This document shows, one piece after another, positions 44,186 through 52,433 of a DNA stretch of 64,000 bases. A program made the translations under genes and the position numbers. The DNA is from Specibacter cremeus (GTDB lineage: Bacteria > Actinomycetota > Actinomycetes > Actinomycetales > Micrococcaceae): assembly GCF_003946885.1 (NCBI RefSeq), contig NZ_RWKQ01000023.1, positions 869 through 64,868 on the forward strand, in the 5' to 3' direction. The notes under the pieces were generated by a model. It worked only from the letters and a program-made list of their open reading frames with translations. It did no database searches and had not been told where the DNA came from. Position 1 is the stretch's first letter. Every line of letters begins with the position of its first letter.

Positions 44186-44737
44186 CTACTGCTCGGTGGA
44201 GAGGTCAGCCAGGCGCTGCTGCGGACGGCCCTGCGAGGCGGCGGCGAGCGCAATGACCAGCTCATCCGGGTGCGGCGCATCGGCAATCCGGACCTCGATG
44301 CTCTGGTGGTGCGAGCGGATGGTGGCGTCGGTGATGTGCTTGAGCGGAATGTCGAAGGCAACCCCGGCCGGTCCGCGCTTTTCCACCGCGGGCAGCAAGG
44401 TGGTGGCGTTGGCCGCCTTGCGGAAGTGGTCGCCGAACTTGAGCGTGTGGATCAGCGCCGAGCCGTGCTCGATCTCGCCGTTGAGCCCCACGATGGCCGC
44501 CTTGCCGTAGGCCTGGGCCGGGGCGTCCAGCGCCTCCAGCACGGCCGGGGCCAGCAACGCGCCCACGTCCGAGGCGGTGGCCTCGATGCCCGGGGCCAGG
44601 TCCTCCACGAAGCCCTGTCCCTTCCACGGGTTCTCAATCACGGCAGCCACAATGGCCACCCGGGCCGGCGGCGAGACCTCGCGGCCACCCTCACTGGTGA
44701 TTTCCTCGACAATGGTGACAATCTTGCGTACCTTCAT
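44186..44737 (-). CDS. DUF1185 (amino acid synthesis family) protein, shorter paralogue
   Basis: The 183-residue protein contains IENPWKGQGFVEDL, KAAIVGLNGEIEHGSALIH and the HP/HHQSIEVRIADAPHPDEL segment, cut here as EVRIADAPHPDEL, which matches the PF06684-like DUF1185 family. The enzymatic role of this family is not established. It overlaps its own paralogue gene by 4 bp, so the two are translated together. Confidence 0.75.
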   Translation of the reverse strand: MKVRKIVTIVEEITSEGGREVSPPARVAIVAAVIENPWKGQGFVEDLAPGIEATASDVGALLAPAVLEALDAPAQAYGKAAIVGLNGEIEHGSALIHTLKFGDHFRKAANATTLLPAVEKRGPAGVAFDIPLKHITDATIRSHHQSIEVRIADAPHPDELVIALAAASQGRPQQRLADLSTEQ

Positions 44738-45387
44738 GCCAGTACACGCTCCAAATCTTCTGCTCGAACTGTGGGGTCGGTCTTGCGGTCGCCGATCCGG
44801 GCGTGCGGGCGCGGCCCGGTGGAGGCCGCGGCAATGATGACAATCTCATCGGCCCGCGGGCCGTCGGAAATCCGGGCGGTTACCGTCTGGTAGTGGCTGC
44901 GGGTGGCCGCCTGGGACTTGTGCCACATCGGCACCACCAGGGTCTCCCCCGCCTCGGCCCGGGCGTCGGCGAAGCAGATGATGGACTCGCCACCCAGGAA
45001 TTCGCGCATCAGGTTGCCGAAGTACGGGGTGTGGATCAATGCCCCGCCGTGTTCGATCTCTCCCCCGGTGCCGACAATGGCGGCCTTGCCGAAGGCCTCG
45101 ATCCGCTCTACGCCACCCAGGGCGTCGATCAGCTTGTCGGTCAGTAACCTGGCCAGTTGCGGTGCCACGGCCACCGTGGCCGCGGACAGGTCTTGCGTCG
45201 GGCCGGTGCCCAGCCAGGGATTGCGGATGACGGCGGCCACGGTGGCACGCTGTGCGGGACGCTCCGGCCGGCCGCCGTTTTCGGTGAGCACCTCCTCACG
45301 GTAGACGACCACCTTGCGCAGGCCGGCCGCCGTGAAGTCGGGGCGGACCACGGGGCTGGATTGCACGGGGCTGGATTGCTCAGTCAA
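44734..45387 (-). CDS. DUF1185 (amino acid synthesis family) protein, longer paralogue
   Basis: The 217-residue protein shares IRNPWLGTGPTQDL, AAIVGTGGEIEHGGALIH and ISDGPRADEIVII with its neighbour, but has about 20 extra N-terminal residues and a short C-terminal tail. Its start overlaps the monooxygenase stop by 8 bp. A duplicated pair suggests a heteromer. The function is unknown. Confidence 0.75.
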   Translation of the reverse strand: MTEQSSPVQSSPVVRPDFTAAGLRKVVVYREEVLTENGGRPERPAQRATVAAVIRNPWLGTGPTQDLSAATVAVAPQLARLLTDKLIDALGGVERIEAFGKAAIVGTGGEIEHGGALIHTPYFGNLMREFLGGESIICFADARAEAGETLVVPMWHKSQAATRSHYQTVTARISDGPRADEIVIIAAASTGPRPHARIGDRKTDPTVRAEDLERVLA

Positions 45388-46498
45388 ACTGCGGCTTCAC
45401 TTTCTCGGAGAACAGTTCCAGGCTGCGCATGGCTTTCTTGTGGTTCAGTCCCGGGTGCGTGGTCCAGAGCATCATGTGTTCCAGGCCCACCTCGCGCTGG
45501 AGTTCGTCGATCTTTTCGGCCACATACTCCGGTGTGCCCACCAGCATGTTGCGCTCCATCAGGAAGTCGAAGTCCAGTTTGTGGGCCTCGGTGAGCTCTT
45601 CGCCCTCTTCCATCATGTTGCCCAGGCCGCGCCAGTGCGTGATCCATTTGTAGGAGTTCATGACGGCCTCTTCGAATTCCTCGCGGGCCTGCTCCATGGT
45701 GTCCGCTACGTAGACATCGCGGACCAGGGCAATGCCCTCGCCCAGCGGAACGTCGCGGCCCTGGGCCTCGGAGGCGGACTGGCGGTACAGCTCAAAGCGC
45801 GGCTTCAGCGCGGACACCGGCGGCAGCCAGAAGATGCCCTGGATGCCGTCGCGGCCGGCGTTTTGGATGGAACGCGGGGTGTCGATGACCTGCCAGAGCG
45901 GCATTTCCTTCTGGAACGGCTTGGGAATCACGGACATCTTGGTGATCACACCGTCTTCGGTGAAATCGCTGGTGGCCGGGGACATCGGATGGTTCCACTT
46001 CACGCCCGGCTTGGGGAATTCGTAGAAGCGGCCCTTGTGGCTGAAGAACTCCTCGGTCCAGGCCTTCTTCATGATCTCGAGCGTTTCCTCGAACAAGGCC
46101 CGGTTCTGCTCCTGGTCGCGCGGATCGGCCAGTTCGTTCAGGTTCAGCGCCTCGCGGCCATACAGCCCGCGGCCCACCCCCACCTCGACGCGGCCGTCCG
46201 AGAGCTGGTCCAACAGGGCCAGGTCCTCGGCCAGGCGCAGCGGATGCCAGAAGGTGGCGATGGCGGCGGCCTGGCCTATCCGGATGGTGGACGTGCGGGC
46301 GGCGATGTCCGTGCCCATCAACACCGGATTCGGCGTGAGCTCCTGACCCTCATGGCCGAAGTGGTGCTCGGTGTACCAGGTGGACCAGAAGCCGTGCTCC
46401 TCGGCGGACTGGGCGTATTCGCGGGCATCCTTCATGTGCTGGTTGTAGTTCTTCAGGTCCCCGGGGGCGCCGAGTGCGTGGAAGATGGAGAAGCGCAT
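45380..46498 (-). CDS. Luciferase-like (LLM class) flavin-dependent monooxygenase
   Basis: The 372-residue TIM-barrel protein begins MRFSIFHALGAPGDLKNYN, with TWYTEHHFGHEG (about 40), the FMN segment RIGQAAAIATFWHPLRLAED and VGVGRGLYGREAL. A GAAAGG precedes the ATG at 46498; the longer in-frame start at 46654 adds non-conserved sequence. It needs reduced flavin from the reductase at 47256. The same class opens pyrimidine (RutA), pyridine and trigonelline rings. Confidence 0.88.
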   Translation of the reverse strand: MRFSIFHALGAPGDLKNYNQHMKDAREYAQSAEEHGFWSTWYTEHHFGHEGQELTPNPVLMGTDIAARTSTIRIGQAAAIATFWHPLRLAEDLALLDQLSDGRVEVGVGRGLYGREALNLNELADPRDQEQNRALFEETLEIMKKAWTEEFFSHKGRFYEFPKPGVKWNHPMSPATSDFTEDGVITKMSVIPKPFQKEMPLWQVIDTPRSIQNAGRDGIQGIFWLPPVSALKPRFELYRQSASEAQGRDVPLGEGIALVRDVYVADTMEQAREEFEEAVMNSYKWITHWRGLGNMMEEGEELTEAHKLDFDFLMERNMLVGTPEYVAEKIDELQREVGLEHMMLWTTHPGLNHKKAMRSLELFSEKVKPQFD

Positions 46499-46827
46499 CG
46501 TAAAACCTTTCGATCCGTGCTGTACTGCCCGAGCGGGCGTTGTGAGGTTCGCAATGAAGATTGCTGCGGCCGTGCCGACGTCACCGCCAACATCGCTTGC
46601 ATGGTACAGACTATAGATGTTGAAATTCGGCCACGTCAACGGCCGACCGATCATTGGCGTCCCAACAGTTCGCGGTAGTCGCTGAAATCAAAGGGAATTC
46701 GCCGTTCTGAACCGGGTCCCGCGGACTCCATTCCGCAGGCACGAGAGGGGCGATCTTGACGTTCCCATGTGACGTGTCTTACCGTTACTACCATGCAACA
46801 GCAGTCAACGAGGAGGAGAGTCACCGC
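46499..46827. promoter_or_regulatory. Divergent promoter region with two GntR motif copies
   Basis: This 329-bp gap separates the monooxygenase operon and the SnoaL/flavin reductase operon. TTGCATGGTAC (46597-46607) is about 100 bp from the monooxygenase start and CTACCATGCAA (46788-46798) is 29 bp from the SnoaL-like start. The repeats are identical over 10 of 11 bases in opposite orientation. No further gene is visible. Confidence 0.65.
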
Positions 46828-47256
46828 ATGGCACAGGAATCAGAGCTGAAGGCCCGAGTCCGCCGGGTCTGGCACGCGGCCTGGGATGACGGCGACGTCG
46901 ATGCCCTCGACGCGCTGCTGGCCGAGGACTACAGCCGCACGACGCACGGATCCGACAAGCCACTGGCCGCCGACGAATTCAAGGACGCCATCCGGGCCAC
47001 CCGTCGAGCCTTCCCCGACCTGGCGACCACCATTGAAGACCTCATCGAAGAGGACGGCCACCTGGCCATTTTCTGGTCCAGCACCGGAACGCACCGCGAC
47101 GAACTGTTCGGCGTCCCGGCCACCAACCGGCGGGTCTTGACCTACGGTTCCAATTTCTGCACCTTCGAGGACGGACGGCTCAGCCGGGAACGCGTCACCT
47201 GGGACCCCCGCCACTTGCTGACCGCCCTCGGCATCACCTCACTGGGAGAAGACTAA
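46828..47256 (+). CDS. SnoaL-like / ester cyclase-fold protein
   Basis: The 142-residue alpha+beta-barrel protein has segments LDALLAEDYSRTTHG, ATRRAFPDLATTIEDLI and FWSSTGTHRDELFGVPATNRRV, in which the conserved His/Asp pair of NTF2-like cyclases is present. The ATG at 46828 follows AGGAGGAG; an upstream ATG at 46756 lacks such a site. It overlaps the reductase start by one base. It may protect or tautomerise a reactive pathway intermediate. Confidence 0.8.
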   Translation: MAQESELKARVRRVWHAAWDDGDVDALDALLAEDYSRTTHGSDKPLAADEFKDAIRATRRAFPDLATTIEDLIEEDGHLAIFWSSTGTHRDELFGVPATNRRVLTYGSNFCTFEDGRLSRERVTWDPRHLLTALGITSLGED

Positions 47257-47780
47257 TGACCGACGCCATTTCCGCCCCGCTGCTCAACGAGCCCGATCCG
47301 GACCTGATGAAGGGCTTCAACCGCCAGTTCGTCACCGGCGTCACGGTGGTCACCACCAAGGACGGGGACAGGGCCCGCGGTCTGGCCGTCAACGCCTACG
47401 CCTCGATCTCACTGGACCCGCCGCTGATCATGGTGTGCATCCAGCGCACCTCCTCCACCTACCCGGCGCTGCACGCGGCCACGCATTTGGGCGTGAACAT
47501 CCTCGCCAACGACCAGCGCGACGTCGTGTCCGTGTTCGCCTCCAAGGCCGAGGACAAGTTCGCCACCATCGACTGGCACGAAGGCCCGCATGGTTCACCC
47601 CTGATCAACGGATCGGCGGCCATGCTGGAGGCGGAGATCCGGGAGCGTTTCCAGGCCAAAACCCACACGGTCTTCATCTGCCGCGTCCGCCACGCCGACG
47701 TCAATGACAAATCCCCCATGGTCTACAAGGCCGGTCGCTTCTTTGACGGTGCGGACCTGACCGAACTGCCCAAGGAGTAA
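47256..47780 (+). CDS. Flavin reductase
   Basis: The 174-residue FMN-binding split-barrel protein has FVTGVTVVTTKDGDRARGLA, SISLDPPLIMVCIQR and the GSPLINGSAA segment characteristic of HpaC/RutF reductases. It supplies reduced flavin to the luciferase-like monooxygenase divergently encoded upstream. TAATG links it to the SnoaL gene. A repeat unit follows its stop. Confidence 0.93.
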   Translation: MTDAISAPLLNEPDPDLMKGFNRQFVTGVTVVTTKDGDRARGLAVNAYASISLDPPLIMVCIQRTSSTYPALHAATHLGVNILANDQRDVVSVFASKAEDKFATIDWHEGPHGSPLINGSAAMLEAEIRERFQAKTHTVFICRVRHADVNDKSPMVYKAGRFFDGADLTELPKE

Positions 47781-47798
47781 CCGGCGTTTCACCCGGCC

Positions 47799-47819
47799 GG
47801 GTCTCGACGGGCTCGACCA
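47799..47819. repeat. Single copy of the dispersed repeat
   Basis: GGGTCTCGACGGGCTCGACC lies 19 bp after the flavin reductase stop, between two convergent genes. It shares 18 of 20 positions with the array at 32705 and the copy at 55893. Confidence 0.85.
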
Positions 47820-47828
47820 GCGACGAAC

Positions 47829-49463
47829 CTACTCGGCCGGCAGCAGGAACCCGTCCCTGACCAGGCTGCGCACGCCGTCCTGCAGGCCGTCGGCGAACGC
47901 GTCGTCGTCGCGCTCCAGCAGGGCGGCGAGCGCGGCGATGAGCTGGCCCACGGTCAGGTCGCCGTCGCTGGCCGAGACGAACCCGGCCAGCTCGGTGGTC
48001 AGGATGACCGTGCGACGCAGCCCGGCGCCCTGGCGCAGCAGGATCACGCCCGGATGCTCCGCTCCGGGCCTCTGGTGGCGTTCCTCGGTGACGTCCCCGG
48101 CCACGATGAGGCGCTCCGCGGCCAGCGTCGGGTGCGCGTCGAGCCACGCCTCGCGGTCCAGCGCGTCGGCCAGGTGCGGCCCGATCGGCTCCTCGATCGG
48201 GTACAGGATCTCCTCGAATCGGGTGCCGGTGCCCAGCGGCTCCGGGGCCGTGGCGGCGGAAACGGGGCGGCGCAGCAGGATGTGGCCGAAGCCGATCCCC
48301 GTCACGTGCCGGGACTCGAAATCCTCCAGGTAGTCGGCGTAGGCGGCGGCGAACAGGGCCGGGTCCCGTCCCTCCGAGGCGTCCTGCAGCCACGTCTCGG
48401 CATACGTGCCGGGGCTGACCTGCTCGCGCTGGATGAACCAGGCCTGGACGTCCTCCCGCACCCACCGCCGCGGGCGGGCCGACCACGGGGCCGGCGCGCC
48501 GTCGTCGTCCCTGCCGACCTCCCAGTTGCCGAGCATCTGCGCGATGCCGCCGGGGGCCAGGATGGCGGGCAGGTCGTGGACGAGCAGGGCGACGATGGCA
48601 TCGCCGACGCGGCCGCCGTCGCGGTACGTGAACTGGTCCGCCGGCGCCTCGCCGCGGTGGCGCGGGGTGATGACAAACGGCGGGTTGGACACGACCAGGT
48701 CGAACGTCTCCCCCTGCACCGGCTCGAGCAGGCTGCCGCGGCGCAGCGAGATGCGCGAGTCCGGGTTGGCCGGGTCGAAATCGGCCGGGCCCAGCCCCAG
48801 CGCGGCGGCGTTGAGCATGAGGTTGAAGCGTGTGAACGCAAGAGCGCGCTCGGAGATGTCCGTGGCCACGACCGACTGGGCGTGGTGGAGCAGGTGGAAC
48901 GTCTGGATGCCGCAGCCGGTTCCGAGGTCCAGGGCGCGGCCGACCACGCGGCGGATGGTGCCCTGAGCGAGCGTGAGCGAGGCCCGGCCGATGCCGAGCA
49001 CGTGGTCGCGGCGCAGCACGCCCGGGCGCTGGTGGGCGCCGAGGTCGCTGGCCACCCACAGGTCCGCACCGGCACCGCCATCGGTGTCGGCCGGCCAGCC
49101 GTAGGGTCGAAGGTCGACGGCGGCGCGCACCAGGGCGGACTGGTGCGCCGACTCGATGAGGCCCAGGGCCAGCAGGTTGTCGACCCCGCTTGCGGGCAGG
49201 GCCTTGGCGAGCGCGTCGAGGGGGACCGGCTCGGCCAGCAGCCACAGCCGGGTCACAACGGCCAGCGGGGTGGTGTTCTCGCGCAGGACCAGCGAGGCCG
49301 GCACAGGCTGGTCCCGGCCCAGGGCGTCGTGGGCCTCCGGGCCGAGGAGGCGCGCCACGGCGTCAACGGTGTAGTCCAGGGCCGTCAGGTCCGCGGCGAG
49401 AGCGCGGACCTGCTCCGGCCGGTCGCTGCGCGGCGCGTCGGGCACGGCGGAGAAGTCGTTCAT
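47829..49463 (-). CDS. SAM-dependent methyltransferase with DUF7059-type N-terminal domain
   Basis: The 544-residue protein has an N-terminal alpha-helical region (1-160), then a class I methyltransferase domain with ALDLGTGCGIQTFHLL (about 190) and the catalytic VVSNPPFVI motif (about 265) that is shared with release-factor and rRNA N-methyltransferases. A long C-terminal part follows. I use the ATG at 49463, which begins MNDFSAVPDAPRSDRP. Substrate is unknown; RNA or protein glutamine is likely. Confidence 0.88.
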   Translation of the reverse strand: MNDFSAVPDAPRSDRPEQVRALAADLTALDYTVDAVARLLGPEAHDALGRDQPVPASLVLRENTTPLAVVTRLWLLAEPVPLDALAKALPASGVDNLLALGLIESAHQSALVRAAVDLRPYGWPADTDGGAGADLWVASDLGAHQRPGVLRRDHVLGIGRASLTLAQGTIRRVVGRALDLGTGCGIQTFHLLHHAQSVVATDISERALAFTRFNLMLNAAALGLGPADFDPANPDSRISLRRGSLLEPVQGETFDLVVSNPPFVITPRHRGEAPADQFTYRDGGRVGDAIVALLVHDLPAILAPGGIAQMLGNWEVGRDDDGAPAPWSARPRRWVREDVQAWFIQREQVSPGTYAETWLQDASEGRDPALFAAAYADYLEDFESRHVTGIGFGHILLRRPVSAATAPEPLGTGTRFEEILYPIEEPIGPHLADALDREAWLDAHPTLAAERLIVAGDVTEERHQRPGAEHPGVILLRQGAGLRRTVILTTELAGFVSASDGDLTVGQLIAALAALLERDDDAFADGLQDGVRSLVRDGFLLPAE

Positions 49464-49691
49464 GGTGCCAAGCGTAGTGAACGCGGCGCCGGGGAGGGGC
49501 ATCCCGGACGCTCCCTCGCGTCACGGCGTGCATCCGGCCAGAGTGCGGGGGGGGCGGCCGCCGGATCCCGCCCCGGCGCGAACGTCCACCGCACCACCAG
49601 GGCAGCGGCATGGATACCTGCTTGCCATGAGAACCGGGCCTCGCCACCCGCCCCGGCGAGGTCGCGAAATCTGCGAATCGGCTATTGCTTC

Positions 49692-49727
49692 TTGAATCGT
49701 TTCATGCTCTACTGGAAAGCGCTTGCC
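49692..49727. promoter_or_regulatory. Two LacI-type operator candidates upstream of the MHS transporter
   Basis: TTGAATCGTTTCAT (49692-49705) matches the rhamnose operator at 1758 in 13 of 14 bases. GGAAAGCGCTTGCC (49714-49727) resembles the general LacI palindrome and the GH42-regulon sites. They lie 68-103 bp before the transporter start in a 331-bp gap (49464-49794) with no other gene. Confidence 0.6.
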
Positions 49728-49794
49728 CATAGTGCCGATTTGCCCCACATGGCGGTGAGCCGGTGATTGTCGGAGAATATTTTTGGAGGGTCCC

Positions 49795-51153
49795 ATGCAC
49801 GACGAAGTGCCCGAATCGACTGCCGCGACGCGGACCGTACACGTCCGCTCGATGTCGCGGCGTGCGGCCGCGAGCGGATGGGTCGGAAGCGCCCTCGAAT
49901 ACTACGACTTCACGATCTACGCCGCCGCCGCGGCCCTCGTGTTCCCGCAGATCTTCTTCCCCAAGGGCAACCCGACGGTTGCGCTCATCGCGTCACTGGC
50001 CACCTACGGCGTCGGCTACGTCGCCCGCCCCATTGGCGCGTTCGTCTTGGGTAACCTGGGCGACCGGCACGGGCGCAAGAATATCCTCGTGTTCGCCATG
50101 CTGCTCATGGGCGCGTCCACCTTCGCCGTCGGATTGCTGCCGACGTACGCCCAGATCGGGTTCTGGGCACCGCTGCTGCTCGTCGTCCTGCGACTCGTGC
50201 AGGGATTCGCCGTCGCCGGCGAGCTCGGCGGGGCCAGTGCCATGATCGTCGAGCATTCCCCGAGTGGCCGGCGCGGCTTCTATGCCAGCCTCAGCCTCCA
50301 GGGCACGCAGGCCGGCAGCATCCTCGCGTCCGCCAGCTTCATCCCGTTGTCGGCCGCCCTTCCCGCATCCGCCTTCGACGCGTGGGGCTGGCGCATCCCG
50401 TTCCTGCTGAGCGTCGTCGTCATCATCGCCGGGCTGGTCATTCGCAGCCGCGTCGACGAGACCCCGGCGTTCCTGGCCGAGGCGCAACAGGGCAAGAGGG
50501 CCAAGGTGCCCGCGCTCCGGGTGTTCCGGGAGAACGGCGGCACCGTCGTGCGCGCCATCTGCATGGGCCTGGCCAACGTCATCGGGATCACCGTCGTCGT
50601 CTTCGGCACGGCGTACGCCACCCAGCCCGCGTACGGCATCAAGATGAGCCCGTCCACCTATCTGTGGATGCCCGTGCTCGCCAACCTCGTCGCCGTCGTG
50701 CTGATCCCGTTCTTCGGCCGGCTCTCGGACCGGATCGGGCGCCGGCCGCTGATGATCTTCGGCCCCGTGGCCGCGGGCGTGTTGGCGTTCCCGTACCTGT
50801 ATGCCGTCAGCCAGAAGAACGTCCCGCTCACCGTCGTCCTCGCCGTCCTCATGTTCGGCGTGCTCTACCAGATATGGAATGCGACGTTCGCCAGCTTCTT
50901 CCAGGAGCTGTTCCCCACGCGCACCCGCGTGACCGGATTCGCGATCTCGCAGAACCTGGCCCTGCTGCTCACCGCGTTCCTGCCGAGCATCTTCACGCTC
51001 GTCGCGCCGCCGGGGGCGAACGTGACGCTGATCGTCGGGTCGCTCACGCTGCTGTTGTCGCTGGTCTCCGCCGCGGCCGCCTGGCTGTCGCGGGAGACGG
51101 CCAAGCTGGACATCCCCGAGCTGGACACTGCCCGCGCCGGGCACGGACGCTAA
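49795..51153 (+). CDS. MFS transporter, MHS (metabolite:H+ symporter) type
   Basis: The 452-residue protein has twelve helices and MHS marks: SALEYYDFTIYAAAAALVF (residue 33), GYVARPIGAFVLGNLGDRHGRK (cut to GYVARPIGAFVLGNLGDRH, about 75) and GELGGASAMIVEHSPSGRRG. Members import citrate, ketoglutarate, shikimate, proline-betaine or dicarboxylates. The ATG at 49795 follows GGAGGG by 4 bases. LacI-like operators upstream link it to sugar acid use. Confidence 0.9.
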   Translation: MHDEVPESTAATRTVHVRSMSRRAAASGWVGSALEYYDFTIYAAAAALVFPQIFFPKGNPTVALIASLATYGVGYVARPIGAFVLGNLGDRHGRKNILVFAMLLMGASTFAVGLLPTYAQIGFWAPLLLVVLRLVQGFAVAGELGGASAMIVEHSPSGRRGFYASLSLQGTQAGSILASASFIPLSAALPASAFDAWGWRIPFLLSVVVIIAGLVIRSRVDETPAFLAEAQQGKRAKVPALRVFRENGGTVVRAICMGLANVIGITVVVFGTAYATQPAYGIKMSPSTYLWMPVLANLVAVVLIPFFGRLSDRIGRRPLMIFGPVAAGVLAFPYLYAVSQKNVPLTVVLAVLMFGVLYQIWNATFASFFQELFPTRTRVTGFAISQNLALLLTAFLPSIFTLVAPPGANVTLIVGSLTLLLSLVSAAAAWLSRETAKLDIPELDTARAGHGR

Positions 51154-51163
51154 GGGGCGTACC

Positions 51164-51244
51164 ATGGTCCCCATGTACGTGAGCCAGCGATTTAGCAGCC
51201 CTCGGCCGTTTGCGGCCGCCGGGGCCTGTTCGCTGACGCGCTGA
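51164..51244 (+). CDS. Candidate leader peptide upstream of the PheS-like ligase
   Basis: A 26-residue frame (MVPMYVSQRFSSPRPFAAA and seven more) begins 6 bases after AAGGGG. It contains two TTT Phe codons, unusual in this TTC-rich genome. After the stop, GGCCG-TTTG-CGGCC (51204-51217) and a GGGCGG...CCGCCC hairpin with a TTTT tract can form before the ligase start. This is the layout of ribosome-mediated attenuation. Conservation is untested. Confidence 0.45.
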   Translation: MVPMYVSQRFSSPRPFAAAGACSLTR

Positions 51245-51305
51245 GTCCGGGTGGCCGGGCGGCCGGGGGTTTTCCGCCCATCCCGCCTCCCGAAGGATCC
51301 ACCCC

Positions 51306-52430
51306 ATGCACACCCATCTCTCCCTGGCCGAACTCAATGCCGCCCTGGCACTGCCCGATTTGAGCGACCCTGCCGTCACCGCGCAGCCGCACGCCATGAC
51401 CCTGCTGTTGGACGACGTCGTGGCCGCCCTCACCGCCCGGTGGCACATCCCGTCCCGCACGCACCGGCTCAGCCCGCTGGTGGCCACGCGCGACAACTAC
51501 GACCGGCTCGGGTACCGCGCCGACGACATCACCCGGGATTCGCGCTACTCCCGGCATGTCAGCCCGACCGTCATGCTGCGCAGCCACACGACCGCCGGGA
51601 TCCCGGCCCTGCTCGATTCGCTGCGCGGCGAACAGGACCGCCACGACGTGCTGCACGTGCTTCCCGGACTCGTGTACCGGCGTGACGCCGTCGACCGGAC
51701 CCACGTGGGCGCGCCGCACCAGGTGGATCTGTGGCGGCTGCAGGCCCGCGGACTGCCGGACGAGCGCGAGCTGCAGTCCATGATGGCCGCAGTCGTCGAC
51801 GCCGTGCTGCCGGGCGCACGCTGGCGGGCCACCCCGAGCACCCACTCGTATACGACGGCCGGGGCGCAGCTGGACGTGTCCGTGGGCGGGCAGTGGCTGG
51901 AACTGGCCGAATGCGGACTGGTCGCGGCGTCCGTGCTGCGCGGGGCCGGGCTGGACCCGCGGCGCTGGGGCGGGCTGGCGCTGGGCCTGGGACTGGACCG
52001 GGCGCTCATGCTGCGCAAGGGCATCGACGACATCCGCCTGCTCCGCTCAACCGACCCGCGCGTGCAGGCCCAACTGCACGACCTTGAGCCCTACCGGCCG
52101 GTCTCCGCGATGCCGCCCATGCGCCGCGACTTGTCGCTGGTATGTGCCGCCGACGCGGATCCCGAGACGCTGGGCGACGCGGCCCGCACCGCACTGGGTC
52201 CGGAGGCGGACGCACTGGCCTCCCTCGACGTCCTCGAGGTCACGCCGCGGGACGCGCTGCCTGCGGCCGCCGTGCGCCGGCTTGGCATGGCCCCCGGACA
52301 GGCCAACGTCTTGGTGCGCCTGACCCTGCAATCGCTGGACCGGACCCTGACTGCGGCCGAGGCGAACGCGCTCCGGAACCGGGTCTACGTGGCCCTGCAT
52401 GAGGGTCCCGTGGCGGAGCTCATCGCGTGA
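51306..52430 (+). CDS. srmL: PheS-like ligase with C-terminal FDX-ACB domain
   Basis: The 374-residue protein combines a class II aminoacyl-tRNA synthetase core of phenylalanine type (LVATRDNYDRLGYRADD, TVMLRSHTTAGIPALL, TPSTHSYTTAGAQLDVSVGG, GLALGLGLDRALMLRKG; last is motif 3) with a C-terminal anticodon-binding-like domain (about residues 280-374, PMRRDLSLVCAADADPETLG). This layout resembles mitochondrial monomeric PheRS. Genuine PheST genes are not here. The family is annotated as a ligase of unknown substrate. Confidence 0.83.
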   Translation: MHTHLSLAELNAALALPDLSDPAVTAQPHAMTLLLDDVVAALTARWHIPSRTHRLSPLVATRDNYDRLGYRADDITRDSRYSRHVSPTVMLRSHTTAGIPALLDSLRGEQDRHDVLHVLPGLVYRRDAVDRTHVGAPHQVDLWRLQARGLPDERELQSMMAAVVDAVLPGARWRATPSTHSYTTAGAQLDVSVGGQWLELAECGLVAASVLRGAGLDPRRWGGLALGLGLDRALMLRKGIDDIRLLRSTDPRVQAQLHDLEPYRPVSAMPPMRRDLSLVCAADADPETLGDAARTALGPEADALASLDVLEVTPRDALPAAAVRRLGMAPGQANVLVRLTLQSLDRTLTAAEANALRNRVYVALHEGPVAELIA

Positions 52431-52433
52431 GGG

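Noticed and set aside
47701-49245. A 514-codon frame overlapping the methyltransferase in another frame
   Set aside because: Composition is Arg/Pro/Gly rich, typical of GC-rich shadow frames; the methyltransferase motifs are in the other frame.
51306-52430. Genuine phenylalanyl-tRNA synthetase alpha subunit
   Set aside because: It carries a C-terminal FDX-ACB-type domain and has no pheT neighbour, so it is a PheS-like ligase of unknown substrate.
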